Assembly (NCBI RefSeq): GCF_009600605.1 | Contig: NZ_VWNA01000001.1 | Location: forward strand, 310,001-374,000 | DNA from: Segnochrobactrum spirostomi | Lineage (GTDB): Bacteria; Pseudomonadota; Alphaproteobacteria; Rhizobiales; Segnochrobactraceae | Direction: 5' to 3' | DNA length: 64,000 nucleotides | Part shown: positions 24,933-33,738 of the stretch, in pieces | Layout: every line of letters starts with the position of its first letter | Position numbering within the stretch: position 1 is the stretch's first letter | Position numbers and translations under genes: made by a program | Notes under the pieces: model-generated | The model's input: the letters and a program-made list of their open reading frames with translations, nothing else | Databases searched by the model: none | What the model was told of the DNA's origin: nothing

Positions 24933-25799
24933 ATGAGCGGCCGTGGCATCGATCATCTCGTCGTGGCGGTGCCCGATCTCGCACGGGCGGCCGAGACGTG
25001 GCGAAGTCTCGGCTTCACAACGACGCCCGAGGCACGCCATCCGTTCGGCACGGGCAACCACCTCGTCCAGTTCGGCAACGGAAGCTTCGTCGAGCTTGTC
25101 GCCGTCGTCGATCCGGCGAAGATCGTGGACGGTGATGACGAGACCTTCTCGTTCGCCGCCTTCAACCGCGATTGGCTCGCCCGCCATCCCGTCGGCGGCG
25201 GTTCGATGATCGTGGTGCGCAGCGCCGGTGCAGAGGCGGACCGCGCCGCCTTCGGTGCGGCGGGGCTCCGCCTGTTCGCCCCGTTCGGCTTCGAGCGCAC
25301 CGCGACGGGGCCGGACGGCGTCGCCCGCACCGTCGCCTTCTCGCTCACCTTCGTCGCCGACGAAGCCCTTGCCGATCTCGGCCTGTTCGCCTCGCACAAC
25401 CATTACCCGGAGAACTTCTGGAAGGCGCCGTTCCAGACCCACGCCAACAGCGGCCGCGGCATCGCGGAGATCGTCGTCGCCGTGGATGATCCGCAATCCC
25501 ACCGCGCCGTCTTCGAAGGCTTCTCGGGGGTCGCCGCACAGCCGCAGGGAAGCGCCCTCGCCTTCCCCGATCCGGCCGGAACGCTGGTCCTCGCGCCCGC
25601 CGCCGACCTCGACCGATGGGGCGTGACGGTGGCGGAGCCGGGCCGCATCGCCGCCGCGACCATCGCCATCGAGGACGCGGACCGCGCCGTAGCCACTCTC
25701 GCCGCCAACGGCATCGCGCACCGTCGCGACGGCGGCCGGATCTTCGTCGCGCCCGCCGACGCGAGCGGCCTCGCCCTCGTCCTCGACGCCGAAGCGTAG
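24933..25799 (+). CDS. Glyoxalase-like domain protein (VOC superfamily)
   Basis: 288 residues with a two-lobed VOC arrangement. The opening GIDHLVVAVPDLARAAETWR and FGTGNHLVQFGNGSFVELVAV belong to the glyoxalase-like domain (PF13468 type); GLFASHNHYPENFWKAPFQTH is a conserved signature of this group. A second, weaker module runs from about residue 170 (GIAEIVVAVDDPQSHRAVF). GGAG is upstream of the ATG. Function unknown; it follows the binding protein gene by 39 bases. Confidence 0.82.
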   Translation: MSGRGIDHLVVAVPDLARAAETWRSLGFTTTPEARHPFGTGNHLVQFGNGSFVELVAVVDPAKIVDGDDETFSFAAFNRDWLARHPVGGGSMIVVRSAGAEADRAAFGAAGLRLFAPFGFERTATGPDGVARTVAFSLTFVADEALADLGLFASHNHYPENFWKAPFQTHANSGRGIAEIVVAVDDPQSHRAVFEGFSGVAAQPQGSALAFPDPAGTLVLAPAADLDRWGVTVAEPGRIAAATIAIEDADRAVATLAANGIAHRRDGGRIFVAPADASGLALVLDAEA

Positions 25800-25911
25800 A
25801 CCACTCTGATGGGATGAAGGGCCCTGCGGCGACATCGCCATTGTTGTCGGAGGGCCCCACCGCTACTCTCTGTTGGTAGAGCGGCTCCATGAGAGCCGGC
25901 CGGAGGACCCC

Positions 25912-26766
25912 ATGCGACGGGCCGGCGACGAAGCGGCCTCACCCCAGGCGGCCGCCCTTCAGGGCGTGTCGCGCACGCTCCTGGTGACGCTGTGCGCGCG
26001 GGCGCTCGCCCGCGAGACCTTCCCGAACCTCGGCTTCACGGACCCGACGGCCGAAGCTCTCATCGCCGCCCTCGACATCGATCCCCACGCTTTCGCGCGC
26101 ACCCGCGAATGCGTGTTCGGCGTCGCCCGCCGCTCGATGATCCTCGACGAGGCGGTGCGCACCTTCGCTGATCGCCACGGCGAGATCGCCGTGCTCAATC
26201 TCGGTGCCGGCCTCTCGTCCGCCTTCGAGCGGCTCGACGACGGCCGCCTCGCCTGGTGGGATCTCGACCTCGAAGCACCGATCCGCCTCCACGGCGACCT
26301 CACGGCGGTCCATCCACGCCGCACCCATGTCGTCGCCTCGGTCGATCGGCCCGGCTGGCAGCGGGCGCTTCGCCTTCCCGCCCGCCCGCTGATCGTTCTC
26401 GCCGAAGGGCTGATGCCCTATCTGACGCCGCCGCGTGTCCGCGCGCTCCTCACCGAGATCGCTGCCGCGTTCGGCGACCGGCCGCTCACCTTCGCCTTCG
26501 ATGCGTTCGCCTTCGCGATGTGCGGCATGGCCAAGATGCACCCCTCGATCGGACCGCTCGCCCGCGACGACCCGTCGATCGAATTCCGCTGGGGTGTCAG
26601 CGCGATGGACGATTATCGGGCGCGTCTGCCGATGTGGCGGCTCGCCGAGCTCACCCCCATTCTCGAAGGTCTTTCGCCGGGCCATACGCTCGCCTGCGCG
26701 GGGTTTTCGGCGCTGTTCGGGGTGCCGCTCTATGCGGTGGCGCGGCTCGAACACCAGCGGGTCTGA
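25912..26766 (+). CDS. Class I SAM methyltransferase, leucine carboxyl methyltransferase/TcmP-like
   Basis: 284-residue methyltransferase. The early segment LQGVSRTLLVTLCARALARE and the SAM-binding VLNLGAGLSSAFERL, with WWDLDLEAPIRLH as the acidic loop, are typical of the LCMT/TcmP group that methylates carboxyl or hydroxyl groups of small molecules. VLAEGLMPYL is motif IV-like. ATG 25912 was chosen because GGAGGA lies five bases upstream; an in-frame upstream GTG lacks a site. Substrate unknown. Confidence 0.8.
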   Translation: MRRAGDEAASPQAAALQGVSRTLLVTLCARALARETFPNLGFTDPTAEALIAALDIDPHAFARTRECVFGVARRSMILDEAVRTFADRHGEIAVLNLGAGLSSAFERLDDGRLAWWDLDLEAPIRLHGDLTAVHPRRTHVVASVDRPGWQRALRLPARPLIVLAEGLMPYLTPPRVRALLTEIAAAFGDRPLTFAFDAFAFAMCGMAKMHPSIGPLARDDPSIEFRWGVSAMDDYRARLPMWRLAELTPILEGLSPGHTLACAGFSALFGVPLYAVARLEHQRV

Positions 26767-26874
26767 CCCGGCTTTTCGGTCCCGGCGTTCGATGCAAACT
26801 TGCCCTCGGCGCCGTTCGGGCGCATGACGGACGCCGTTTCGAGGAGAAGCCGACGGGTTCGGCCGAGGATTTCC

Positions 26875-27723
26875 ATGACCGCTCAGACCCCCTTGCGTCC
26901 GTTGTCCGTCGTCGAGATCGGCCCGGTGCGCTTTTCCAACACGGCGCCGATCGCCCTCATCGCCGGGCCGTGCCAGCTCGAGAGCCGCGCCCACGCGCTC
27001 GAGGTCGCCCATGCGCTCAAGGAGATCGCCGCGCGGCGCAAGATCGGCCTCGTCTTCAAGACCTCGTTCGACAAGGCGAACCGGACCAGCCTGTCGAGCC
27101 AGCGCGGCATCGGGCTCAAGGAGGCCCTGCCGATCTTCGCGGAGATCCGCGAGGCGACCGGCCTGCCGGTGCTGACCGACGTCCACGAGCCCGATCAGTG
27201 CGCGCCCGTCGCCGAGGCGGTGGACGTGCTGCAGATCCCGGCGTTCCTGTGCCGCCAGACGGACCTTCTGATCGCCGCCGCCAAGACCGGCCGTGCCGTC
27301 AACGTCAAGAAGGGCCAGTTCCTGGCGCCCTGGGACATGGCCAACGTCGTCGCCAAGGTGACCGGGGCCGGCAACGGCCGCGTGCTCGCGACCGAGCGCG
27401 GCGTCAGCTTCGGCTACAACACCCTCGTCTCGGACATGCGCGCCCTGCCGATCATGGCGGAGACCGGCGCGCCGGTGATCTTCGACGCCACCCATTCGGT
27501 GCAGCAGCCGGGCGGCCGCGGCGAGACCTCGGGCGGTGAGCGCCGCTTCGTCGCGACGCTGGCGCGCGCCGCGGTCGCGGTCGGCGTCGCCGGCGTCTTC
27601 ATCGAGACCCATCCGGACCCCGACCACGCCCCCTCCGACGGCCCCAACATGGTGCCGCTCAAGGACTTCGAGGCCCTGGTCGCCAACCTCCAGGCCTTCG
27701 ACGCGATCACCAAGGCGGGGTGA
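26875..27723 (+). CDS. kdsA: 3-deoxy-8-phosphooctulonate synthase (KDO-8-P synthase)
   Basis: 282-residue KdsA. It condenses phosphoenolpyruvate with arabinose 5-phosphate to give KDO 8-phosphate for lipopolysaccharide. Motifs are [63 protein letters not shown] and [12 protein letters not shown]. The Cys at residue 33 in GPCQLES is the metal ligand that marks the metal-dependent class of the family. GAGGA precedes the ATG. In many Hyphomicrobiales kdsA sits between pyrG and eno; neither is here. Confidence 0.95.
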   Translation: MTAQTPLRPLSVVEIGPVRFSNTAPIALIAGPCQLESRAHALEVAHALKEIAARRKIGLVFKTSFDKANRTSLSSQRGIGLKEALPIFAEIREATGLPVLTDVHEPDQCAPVAEAVDVLQIPAFLCRQTDLLIAAAKTGRAVNVKKGQFLAPWDMANVVAKVTGAGNGRVLATERGVSFGYNTLVSDMRALPIMAETGAPVIFDATHSVQQPGGRGETSGGERRFVATLARAAVAVGVAGVFIETHPDPDHAPSDGPNMVPLKDFEALVANLQAFDAITKAG

Positions 27724-27735
27724 GGAAGCGTCCGC

Positions 27736-28032
27736 CTAAGCCGCGGGCCGGAACGTGACGCGCAGGCCGAGTGCCTGCGCGACCTTGACGACGGTCGCGA
27801 AGCTCGGATTGCCGTCGCCCGACAGCGCCTTGTCGAGCCCTTGACGGGTCATCCCGACGTCACGCGCGAGCTGGCTGAAATTCCGCGCCCGCGCGACGAC
27901 GCCGAGAGCGCGGGTAACGAAGGCGGGATCGTCTCCGCCCTCCTCCATGACAGCCTCGATATAGGTGACGATATCTTCTTCGCTCTGAAGATAATCAGCC
28001 GTATCGTAAGGACTGAATGTCTCTTTCTCCAA
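27736..28032 (-). CDS. HigA-type antitoxin (addiction module antidote)
   Basis: 98-residue antidote with a helix-turn-helix covering FSQLARDVGMTRQGLDKALS, followed by NPSFATVVKVAQALGL, as in the HigA/TIGR02684 antidotes. It neutralises the toxin encoded just upstream and represses the operon. The start is TTG at 28032, with AAGGA eight bases ahead in the 3' end of the toxin gene; the toxin stop is 3 bases before it. Order is toxin first, the reverse of most type II systems but normal for this family. Confidence 0.88.
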   Translation of the reverse strand: MEKETFSPYDTADYLQSEEDIVTYIEAVMEEGGDDPAFVTRALGVVARARNFSQLARDVGMTRQGLDKALSGDGNPSFATVVKVAQALGLRVTFRPAA

Positions 28033-28035
28033 AGG

Positions 28036-28332
28036 TCATTCCTTCCACTCGGCGGCGATTGCCTTCGCCTTCACGATATCCCGGGATTGCGACGACTTAT
28101 CGCCGCCGCATAGCGAGACGATCAGGATATCCCCACGCTGCATGAAATAGACCCTGTAGCCTGGGCCGTGATCCACTCCCATTTCTGAGATGCCGGAACC
28201 CATAGGTTTCACGTCACCGGGATTGCCCGATGCCAGCCGATCGATACGCGCCTGGATGCGAGCTGCCGCCCTTCGGTCCCGCAGGCCTCTCATCCACGCA
28301 TCAAAGGTCGTGGACTTGAAAAGTGCGATCAC
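28036..28332 (-). CDS. RelE/HigB-superfamily toxin (addiction module killer protein)
   Basis: 98-residue toxin of the PF05973-like/TIGR02683 family: FKSTTFDAWMRGLRDRRAA, then ARIQARIDRLASGNPGD, GVDHGPGYRVYFMQ and the Lys-rich end DKSSQSRDIVKAKAI. Family members cleave mRNA on the ribosome. The start is GTG 28332, which is also the expected transcription start of the promoter at 28339-28368, so the message would be leaderless. A longer in-frame reading would run through the promoter and operator. The paired antitoxin follows directly. Confidence 0.85.
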   Translation of the reverse strand: MIALFKSTTFDAWMRGLRDRRAAARIQARIDRLASGNPGDVKPMGSGISEMGVDHGPGYRVYFMQRGDILIVSLCGGDKSSQSRDIVKAKAIAAEWKE

Positions 28333-28334
28333 CT

Positions 28335-28368
28335 GCAAACTATAGTTTGCACTCTCGGATCCCGTCAA
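28335..28368 (-). promoter_or_regulatory. Toxin-antitoxin promoter with overlapping 16-bp palindromic operator
   Basis: On the minus strand TTGACG (28368-28363) and TATAGT (28344-28339) are separated by 18 bases, near consensus for sigma-70. The perfect palindrome GCAAACTATAGTTTGC (28335-28350) covers the -10 box. Binding there by the HigA antitoxin would block RNA polymerase. The predicted start of transcription falls on or beside the GTG codon of the toxin. Confidence 0.75.
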
Positions 28369-28505
28369 CCGACCGAATCCAAACCACCCGCGACACCCAT
28401 GAGGCCCGCAGCCCACGGCCGCTGCCTCACCCTTGATCCTTCCCAGCGCAAGGTGCGTAATGCGGCGAGCCGCCCTCTCGCGGCGCGTCCGCGGGTGATG
28501 GTGAT

Positions 28506-29483
28506 ATGCGGTGGCTGCGGTTCGTGGTGCGACGGCTCCTTCAGGCGGTGCCGGTTCTGATCATCGTCGCCCTCGGCGTCTTCCTCCTGCTCGCCCTTGC
28601 CCCCGGTGATGCGGTCGACGCCTATCTCGCCGGCTCCGGCGGCGGCAGCGCCGATTATGCGGCAGGCCTGCGGGCCGCCTGGGGGCTCGCAGACGGCTGG
28701 CCGGCGCGTCTCGCGCTCTATCTCGGGCGCCTCGTCCGGTTCGATCTCGGCTGGTCGGTCGCGTTCAACCAGCCGGTCGCCGCGCTGATCGGGGCGCGGA
28801 TCGGCAACACGCTCCTGCTTACGCTGTCCGCCCTCGCGCTGTCGGCCGGCCTCGGCACGCTCGCCGGCCTCGCCGCCGCCCTCAAGGCGGGCACGTGGCG
28901 GGACGGCCTCATCAACGCCGTCGCCCTCGTCTTCAACGCGACGCCGGCCTTCTTCGTCGGCCTCGCCGGCATCATTCTCTTCTCGGTGAAGCTCGCCTGG
29001 CTCCCCTCCGGCGGCCTCTTCACCATCGGCGCGCCGCTCGTGGGCCTCGCGGCCGTCGCCGACGTCGCCCGCCATCTCGTGCTCCCGGTCGCCGCCCTCG
29101 CGCTGTCCTACACCGCCCTCTATGTCCGGGTGATGCGCGCGGCGATGCTCGGCGTGGCGGCGAGCGATCATGTCCGCTTCCTCCGGGCGAACGGCCTGCC
29201 GGAGCGGCGCATCGTCTGGCGACACATGGCGCGCAACGCCATCGTCCCCGTCGTCACGCTGCTCGGGCTCCAGGCGGGGCTCCTCCTCGGCGGCAGCGTG
29301 GTGATCGAGACGGTGTTCGCGATCCCCGGCCTCGGCCGCCTCGCCTACGAGGCGGTGATGCAGCGTGACCTGCCTCTCCTCGCCGGCATCATCCTGACCG
29401 GAACCCTCGTCGTGATCGCCGCGAACCTCCTCGCCGACCTCGCCCACGCCCGGCTCGATCCGCGCGTCGGAGCCTCCCTGTGA
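28506..29483 (+). CDS. ABC transporter permease, DppB/OppB family
   Basis: 325-residue inner-membrane permease. The start WLRFVVRRLLQAVPVLIIVA and the RFDLGWS motif after the first periplasmic loop are typical of DppB, as is the EAA loop NGLPERRIVWRHMARNAIVP and the end VIETVFAIPGLGRLAYEA. About six membrane helices. It is the first gene of a four-gene operon whose next start overlaps its stop. The Shine-Dalgarno site is weak. Confidence 0.9.
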   Translation: MRWLRFVVRRLLQAVPVLIIVALGVFLLLALAPGDAVDAYLAGSGGGSADYAAGLRAAWGLADGWPARLALYLGRLVRFDLGWSVAFNQPVAALIGARIGNTLLLTLSALALSAGLGTLAGLAAALKAGTWRDGLINAVALVFNATPAFFVGLAGIILFSVKLAWLPSGGLFTIGAPLVGLAAVADVARHLVLPVAALALSYTALYVRVMRAAMLGVAASDHVRFLRANGLPERRIVWRHMARNAIVPVVTLLGLQAGLLLGGSVVIETVFAIPGLGRLAYEAVMQRDLPLLAGIILTGTLVVIAANLLADLAHARLDPRVGASL

Positions 29484-30322
29484 GCGCGGTGGCCCGCACC
29501 CGCGGCGTCCGCCGGACCGGGCTCGCCGGACCCGCGGCCCTCGTTTTCCTCGCGCTCGTCGCGCTCGCCGCCATTGCCGCGCCGTTCCTCGTCTCGGGCG
29601 ACCCGCTAGACCTCGTCGCGCCGCCGCTCGTCGCCCCCTTCACCGATCCCGCCCATCCGCTCGGCAGCGACACGCTCGGACGCGACGTGCTGTCGGGGCT
29701 CGTCTACGGGGCCCGCATCTCGATGAGCGTGGCTGCGGCCGCGAGCGTGGGGGCGATCGGGCTCGGCCTGATCGTCGGCACCCTCGCCGGCTTCCTCGGC
29801 GGCCTCGCCGACGATGCCCTGATGCGCGTCACCGAGGCGGTGCAGACGGTGCCGACCTTTCTGATCGCGCTCGCCCTCGTCAGCGTGCTCGGCCCGGCGG
29901 CGTCGAGCGTCGTCATCGCCATCGCCCTGTCGTCCTGGCCGGCATCGGCGCGGCTGGTGCGTGCCGAGGTGCGGCGGGTGCGGACCCTCGATTTCGTCGC
30001 CGGCTGCCGGGCGATCGGCCTGTCACCGCTGCGCATCGCCTTCCGCGAGGTGCTGCCGAACGCTCTTGCTCCGGTCATCGCGCTCGCAGGCATCGTCGTC
30101 GCGAGCGCCATCCTGATCGAATCCGCTCTGTCCTTTCTCGGGCTCGGGGATGCCAACGCGGTGTCGTGGGGCGGCATGGTCGCCGCCGGCCGCTCGGCGA
30201 TCCGCACCGCGCCCTTTCTCGTCGTCATCCCCGGCATCGCCATCGCACTCACCGTGCTCGCCGTCACCCTCGCGGCCGACTGGATCGCCGGCCGCCTCGC
30301 GGTGGAGCGGCCGCCCGCATGA
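29480..30322 (+). CDS. ABC transporter permease, DppC/OppC family
   Basis: 280-residue permease with the DppC hallmarks HPLGSDTLGRDVLSGLVYGARISM, SVGAIGLGLIVGTLAGF and the EAA loop CRAIGLSPLRIAFREVLPNA; ESALSFLGLGDANAVSWGGM is the conserved late motif. The GTG start overlaps the preceding stop by four bases, so translation is coupled. It pairs with the DppB-like protein to form the membrane channel of a peptide/nickel/opine-type importer. Confidence 0.92.
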   Translation: MSAVARTRGVRRTGLAGPAALVFLALVALAAIAAPFLVSGDPLDLVAPPLVAPFTDPAHPLGSDTLGRDVLSGLVYGARISMSVAAAASVGAIGLGLIVGTLAGFLGGLADDALMRVTEAVQTVPTFLIALALVSVLGPAASSVVIAIALSSWPASARLVRAEVRRVRTLDFVAGCRAIGLSPLRIAFREVLPNALAPVIALAGIVVASAILIESALSFLGLGDANAVSWGGMVAAGRSAIRTAPFLVVIPGIAIALTVLAVTLAADWIAGRLAVERPPA

Positions 30323-31311
30323 GTGCTGCTCCCCTCTCGCTCCGCATCGACGATCTCGCCGTGCGCTTCGCCGGGGCGCGTGGGCCCGTCGAGGCCGTGC
30401 GCGGCATCTCGTTCTCGCTCGCGGCCGGGAGCGTCACGGCACTCGTCGGCGAGAGCGGCTCCGGCAAGAGCGCGAGCCTCGCCGCGCTGCTCGGGCTCGC
30501 ACCCACCGACGCCGAGATCGGCGGCACGCTCACGATCGGAGAGCGGACGATCGCCCTCGCCGACCGCGCGTCGCTCGCCGGCCTTCGGGGCACGGTGTTC
30601 GGCGCGGTGTTCCAAGACCCCGGCGCGAGCCTCGATCCGATGATGCGCATCGGCGATCAGGTCGCCGAGCTCTATCGCACCGGGCGCAGGCTCGGACGGG
30701 CCGACGCCGCACGGGAGGCGGTCGCCGCCCTCGGCCGCGTCGGCCTGCCCGATCCGGCGCTTCGGGCCAGGGCCTATCCGCACATGCTGTCGGGTGGACA
30801 GAAGCAGCGCGTCGCGATCGCGATGGCGCTCGCCGGCAACCCGGCGATCCTGCTCGCCGACGAGCCGACGACCGCGCTCGATCCGACGGTGCAGGCGCAG
30901 GTCGTCGCCCTCCTGGGGTCGCTCGTCGCCGCCGGCATGGGGCTCCTCATCGTCAGCCACGATCTGGCGCTCGCGATCGAAATCGCCGACCGCATCATCG
31001 TGCTCTATGCCGGGCGGATCGTCGAAGAGGGACCGGCGGAGGCGATCGCCCGGCGGCCGCTCCATCCCTATTCCCAGGCGCTCGCCGCCGCGTCCCTCGC
31101 CTTCGAGGACGGTGCCGACACGGCGGACGCGGCCGACCGCCCGTTCCCCGAGCTGCCGGGTCAGGCTCCCGCACCGGGCGAAATCATCCAAGGCTGCGCC
31201 TTCGCGCCGCGCTGCGCGGCCGCCTTCGAGCCCTGCCGCGAGCGCACGCCCCTGCCGATCGCGCACGACAGCCGCCGCGTCGCCTGCCATCTTTATCCGG
31301 GCGAGGCATAA
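30319..31311 (+). CDS. ABC transporter ATP-binding protein, DppD family
   Basis: 330-residue ATPase. Walker A is GESGSGKSA, the signature is MLSGGQKQRVAIAMAL, Walker B is AILLADEPTTALD, and the switch His is in IVSHD. The C-terminal oligopeptide-family extension (RPLHPYSQAL, then IQGCAFAPRCAAAFEPCRER) contains the Cys cluster that in DppD relatives binds a 4Fe-4S centre. The ATG overlaps the DppC-like stop as ATGA. Confidence 0.92.
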   Translation: MSAAPLSLRIDDLAVRFAGARGPVEAVRGISFSLAAGSVTALVGESGSGKSASLAALLGLAPTDAEIGGTLTIGERTIALADRASLAGLRGTVFGAVFQDPGASLDPMMRIGDQVAELYRTGRRLGRADAAREAVAALGRVGLPDPALRARAYPHMLSGGQKQRVAIAMALAGNPAILLADEPTTALDPTVQAQVVALLGSLVAAGMGLLIVSHDLALAIEIADRIIVLYAGRIVEEGPAEAIARRPLHPYSQALAAASLAFEDGADTADAADRPFPELPGQAPAPGEIIQGCAFAPRCAAAFEPCRERTPLPIAHDSRRVACHLYPGEA

Positions 31312-31316
31312 GTCCC

Positions 31317-32111
31317 ATGAACAGTGGCCTGAGCCTCACGAATCTGACGTGCCGCTACCGCCTCGCCGGCCGCGAGGTCATGGCGCTCGACGGCGTGTCG
31401 CTCAGCGTCGCGCCGGGCGAGATCGTCGGCCTCGTCGGCGAATCCGGTTCGGGCAAGACCACCCTCGCTCGCCTCGCGGCGCGGCTCGCCGCGCCCACCG
31501 CCGGCACCGTCGCGCTCGACGGGGTCGACGTGACCAGAACCGAAGGGCGCGCGCTGCTGCCCTTCCGCCGGGCGGTGCAGATCGTGTTCCAGGACCCGCT
31601 CGCCGCGCTCAACCCGCGGGCGACCGTCGCCCGGCTCCTCGGCGATCCGCTCGCCGTCCACGCCATCGTGCCGCGCGCCGAGCGGGCCGCGGAGATCGCC
31701 CGCCTGCTCGCGAGCGCCGGGCTGCCGGAGAGTTTCGCCGCGCGGCGGCCGGGCGACCTCTCGGGCGGCCAGCGCCAGCGCATCGCGATCCTGCGCGCGC
31801 TCGCCTGCCGGCCGCGCATCCTGATCTGCGACGAGCCCGTCGCCTCGCTCGACGTGTCGGTGCGGGCGCAAATCCTGAACCTGCTCGCCGGGCTGCGGCA
31901 GGAGACGGGCCTCGGGCTCCTGTTCATCTCCCACGATCTCGCCGTGGTGCGGCGCATCGCCGACCGCGTCGTCGTGCTGCGGTCGGGGCGGATCGTCGAG
32001 GAGGGCCCGAGCGCGCGGATCTGGAGCGCGCCGCAGGACGATTATACCCGCGCCCTCATCGCCGCGGTGCCGCGCGGCGAGCCCGGCGCCCGCCGCCGCG
32101 CGCTTCCCTGA
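31317..32111 (+). CDS. ABC transporter ATP-binding protein, DppF family
   Basis: 264-residue ATPase, second of the pair. Walker A GESGSGKTT, signature DLSGGQRQRIAILRAL, Walker B ILICDEPVASLD, switch FISHD. It is shorter than usual DppF and lacks a full C-terminal Cys extension. It starts 5 bases after the DppD-like stop and completes the BCDF set; no binding protein gene is adjacent. The last base touches the convergent sulfatase gene end. Confidence 0.92.
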   Translation: MNSGLSLTNLTCRYRLAGREVMALDGVSLSVAPGEIVGLVGESGSGKTTLARLAARLAAPTAGTVALDGVDVTRTEGRALLPFRRAVQIVFQDPLAALNPRATVARLLGDPLAVHAIVPRAERAAEIARLLASAGLPESFAARRPGDLSGGQRQRIAILRALACRPRILICDEPVASLDVSVRAQILNLLAGLRQETGLGLLFISHDLAVVRRIADRVVVLRSGRIVEEGPSARIWSAPQDDYTRALIAAVPRGEPGARRRALP

Positions 32112-33638
32112 TCACGCCCGTCCGTCGACGAGGCCCCGCGCCGTCAGTTCGAGCCCGGTCAGGCGGCGGTCGAGATGGCGCGCGCGCCAGGCGAGCAGCG
32201 CTTCGGCGCAGGCGAGCCGGGCGTCGCGATAAGCCGGATCGTCGGCCAGATTGACGAGTTCGCCCGGGTCTTCCTGAAGGTCGAACAGGAGCGGCGGCAG
32301 GCCGGCGAAGTGGACATATTTGAAGCGCTCGCCGCGATGGACGGCGAGGGAGAGCTCGTCGAGCCCGAGGCCGAAATAGCGGCCCGCCTCGCCGCTCGCG
32401 ACCTCGCGGAAATCGTATTCGAAATGCGCCGCGTCGCGCCAGCCGGCGACGGAGGCCGCCCCGTCGAGGAACGGCAGCAGCGAGCGCCCGTCGAGATAAC
32501 GCGGCGCGGGGGCACCGACGAGGTCCATGATCGTCGGCACCACATCGACCGCCTCGGTGAAGGCCTCGACGACGCGGCCCTGGCCGGCCGGCCGCCGCGG
32601 ATCGTGCACGATCAGCGGCACATGATAGCTCTGGTCGTAGAAGCCGTATTTGCCGAGCGCCCAATGGTCGCCCAACATCTCACCGTGATCCGCGGTGAGG
32701 ACGACGACGGTGTTGTCCGCCGCGCCGGCGTCGGCGATCGCCCCGAGAAGGCGGCCGATCTGCGCGTCGACCTCGCTCACCATGCCCCAATAGACGGCGC
32801 GCAGCACGTCGAAGTCGCGCTCGGTCCAGTCCGTGACGGGATCGCCGCCGATCAGGAAGTGGCTCCCCTCGCGCATCTGCTCACCCCAATAGGCGTTGAG
32901 CGGGTGGCTGCCGCGGTCGATTTCCGGCGTCGCGGCGCGCCGATAGGCCGGCCCCTCCGCCGGGTCGTAGAGGGTGCTGTAGGGCGCGGGAACGACGAAG
33001 GGCGGATGCGGCCGCAGAAACGAGACGTGGGCGAACCAGGGCTCGCCGGCGCGCTGCTCGCCGAGCCAGCGGATCGCCTCGCCGGTGAGAAAGGCCGTCT
33101 CGGTCTCCTCGGCGCCATAGCGGGCCGGTGCCTGGGTCGGGCGGGTCGCGCCGTCGGCGGGGCGGTAGATGTCCCAGCGCTCGGCGGGAATGGTGTGGCC
33201 GCGGGCGGCGAGCCAGGAGAGCCAGGGGCCGTTGTCCTCGGGCAGGCGCACCCGCACCGTGAAGCCGGGCAGCACGCCCTCGTACGTCCTGAGCCGCGGA
33301 TCGTCGCCCGAGGTCGTGCGCGGATCGATCGATTGATCGGTGTAGCCGAACAAAGTCGGATCGTAGCCGAGCCGGCGGGCCATCTCGGCGAGCGTATCGT
33401 GGCGGGCGTCGAGCGGCGTGCCGTTGCGCACCACCCGGTTCGTCATCTGGTAGAGGCCGGTATAGAGGCAGGCGCGGGCCGGGCTGCACGGCGCAGCCCC
33501 GGCGAAATGGCGGCGGAACACGGTGCTGCGCGCCGCGAGCCGATCGATGTGCGGCGTCTTCACCACGGGGTGACCCGCCGCACCGAAGCTGTCGCCGCGC
33601 CATTGGTCGGCGGTGATGAGAAGAACGTTCGGGCGCAT
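32112..33638 (-). CDS. Type I sulfatase / alkaline phosphatase superfamily hydrolase
   Basis: 508-residue sulfatase-fold enzyme. The N-terminal RPNVLLITADQWRGDS provides the metal Asp pair. The modification motif CSPAR starts at Cys51, the C-x-P-A-R type converted to formylglycine. TADHGEMLGDHWALGK and YDQSYHVPLIVHDP carry later metal and substrate ligands. Closest in style to arylsulfatase/phosphonate monoester hydrolase and choline sulfatase-like groups; the substrate is not predictable. GGAG precedes ATG 33638. No signal peptide is seen, suggesting a cytoplasmic enzyme. The converting enzyme is not in the window. Confidence 0.85.
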   Translation of the reverse strand: MRPNVLLITADQWRGDSFGAAGHPVVKTPHIDRLAARSTVFRRHFAGAAPCSPARACLYTGLYQMTNRVVRNGTPLDARHDTLAEMARRLGYDPTLFGYTDQSIDPRTTSGDDPRLRTYEGVLPGFTVRVRLPEDNGPWLSWLAARGHTIPAERWDIYRPADGATRPTQAPARYGAEETETAFLTGEAIRWLGEQRAGEPWFAHVSFLRPHPPFVVPAPYSTLYDPAEGPAYRRAATPEIDRGSHPLNAYWGEQMREGSHFLIGGDPVTDWTERDFDVLRAVYWGMVSEVDAQIGRLLGAIADAGAADNTVVVLTADHGEMLGDHWALGKYGFYDQSYHVPLIVHDPRRPAGQGRVVEAFTEAVDVVPTIMDLVGAPAPRYLDGRSLLPFLDGAASVAGWRDAAHFEYDFREVASGEAGRYFGLGLDELSLAVHRGERFKYVHFAGLPPLLFDLQEDPGELVNLADDPAYRDARLACAEALLAWRARHLDRRLTGLELTARGLVDGRA

Positions 33639-33738
33639 AGGGAACTCCGGCGGATCGACGAGGCGGCGCACTATGCCACCGGCCCCGTGACCGGACTATG
33701 GAGGCAGACGAGACTTTTCAGCCCGCCTGCAATGCCGT

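Noticed and set aside
25814-25857. Inverted repeat GGGCCCT...AGGGCCC between the VOC and methyltransferase genes
   Set aside because: The arms are short and the loop is long (25 bases with a weak inner stem); it could be chance.
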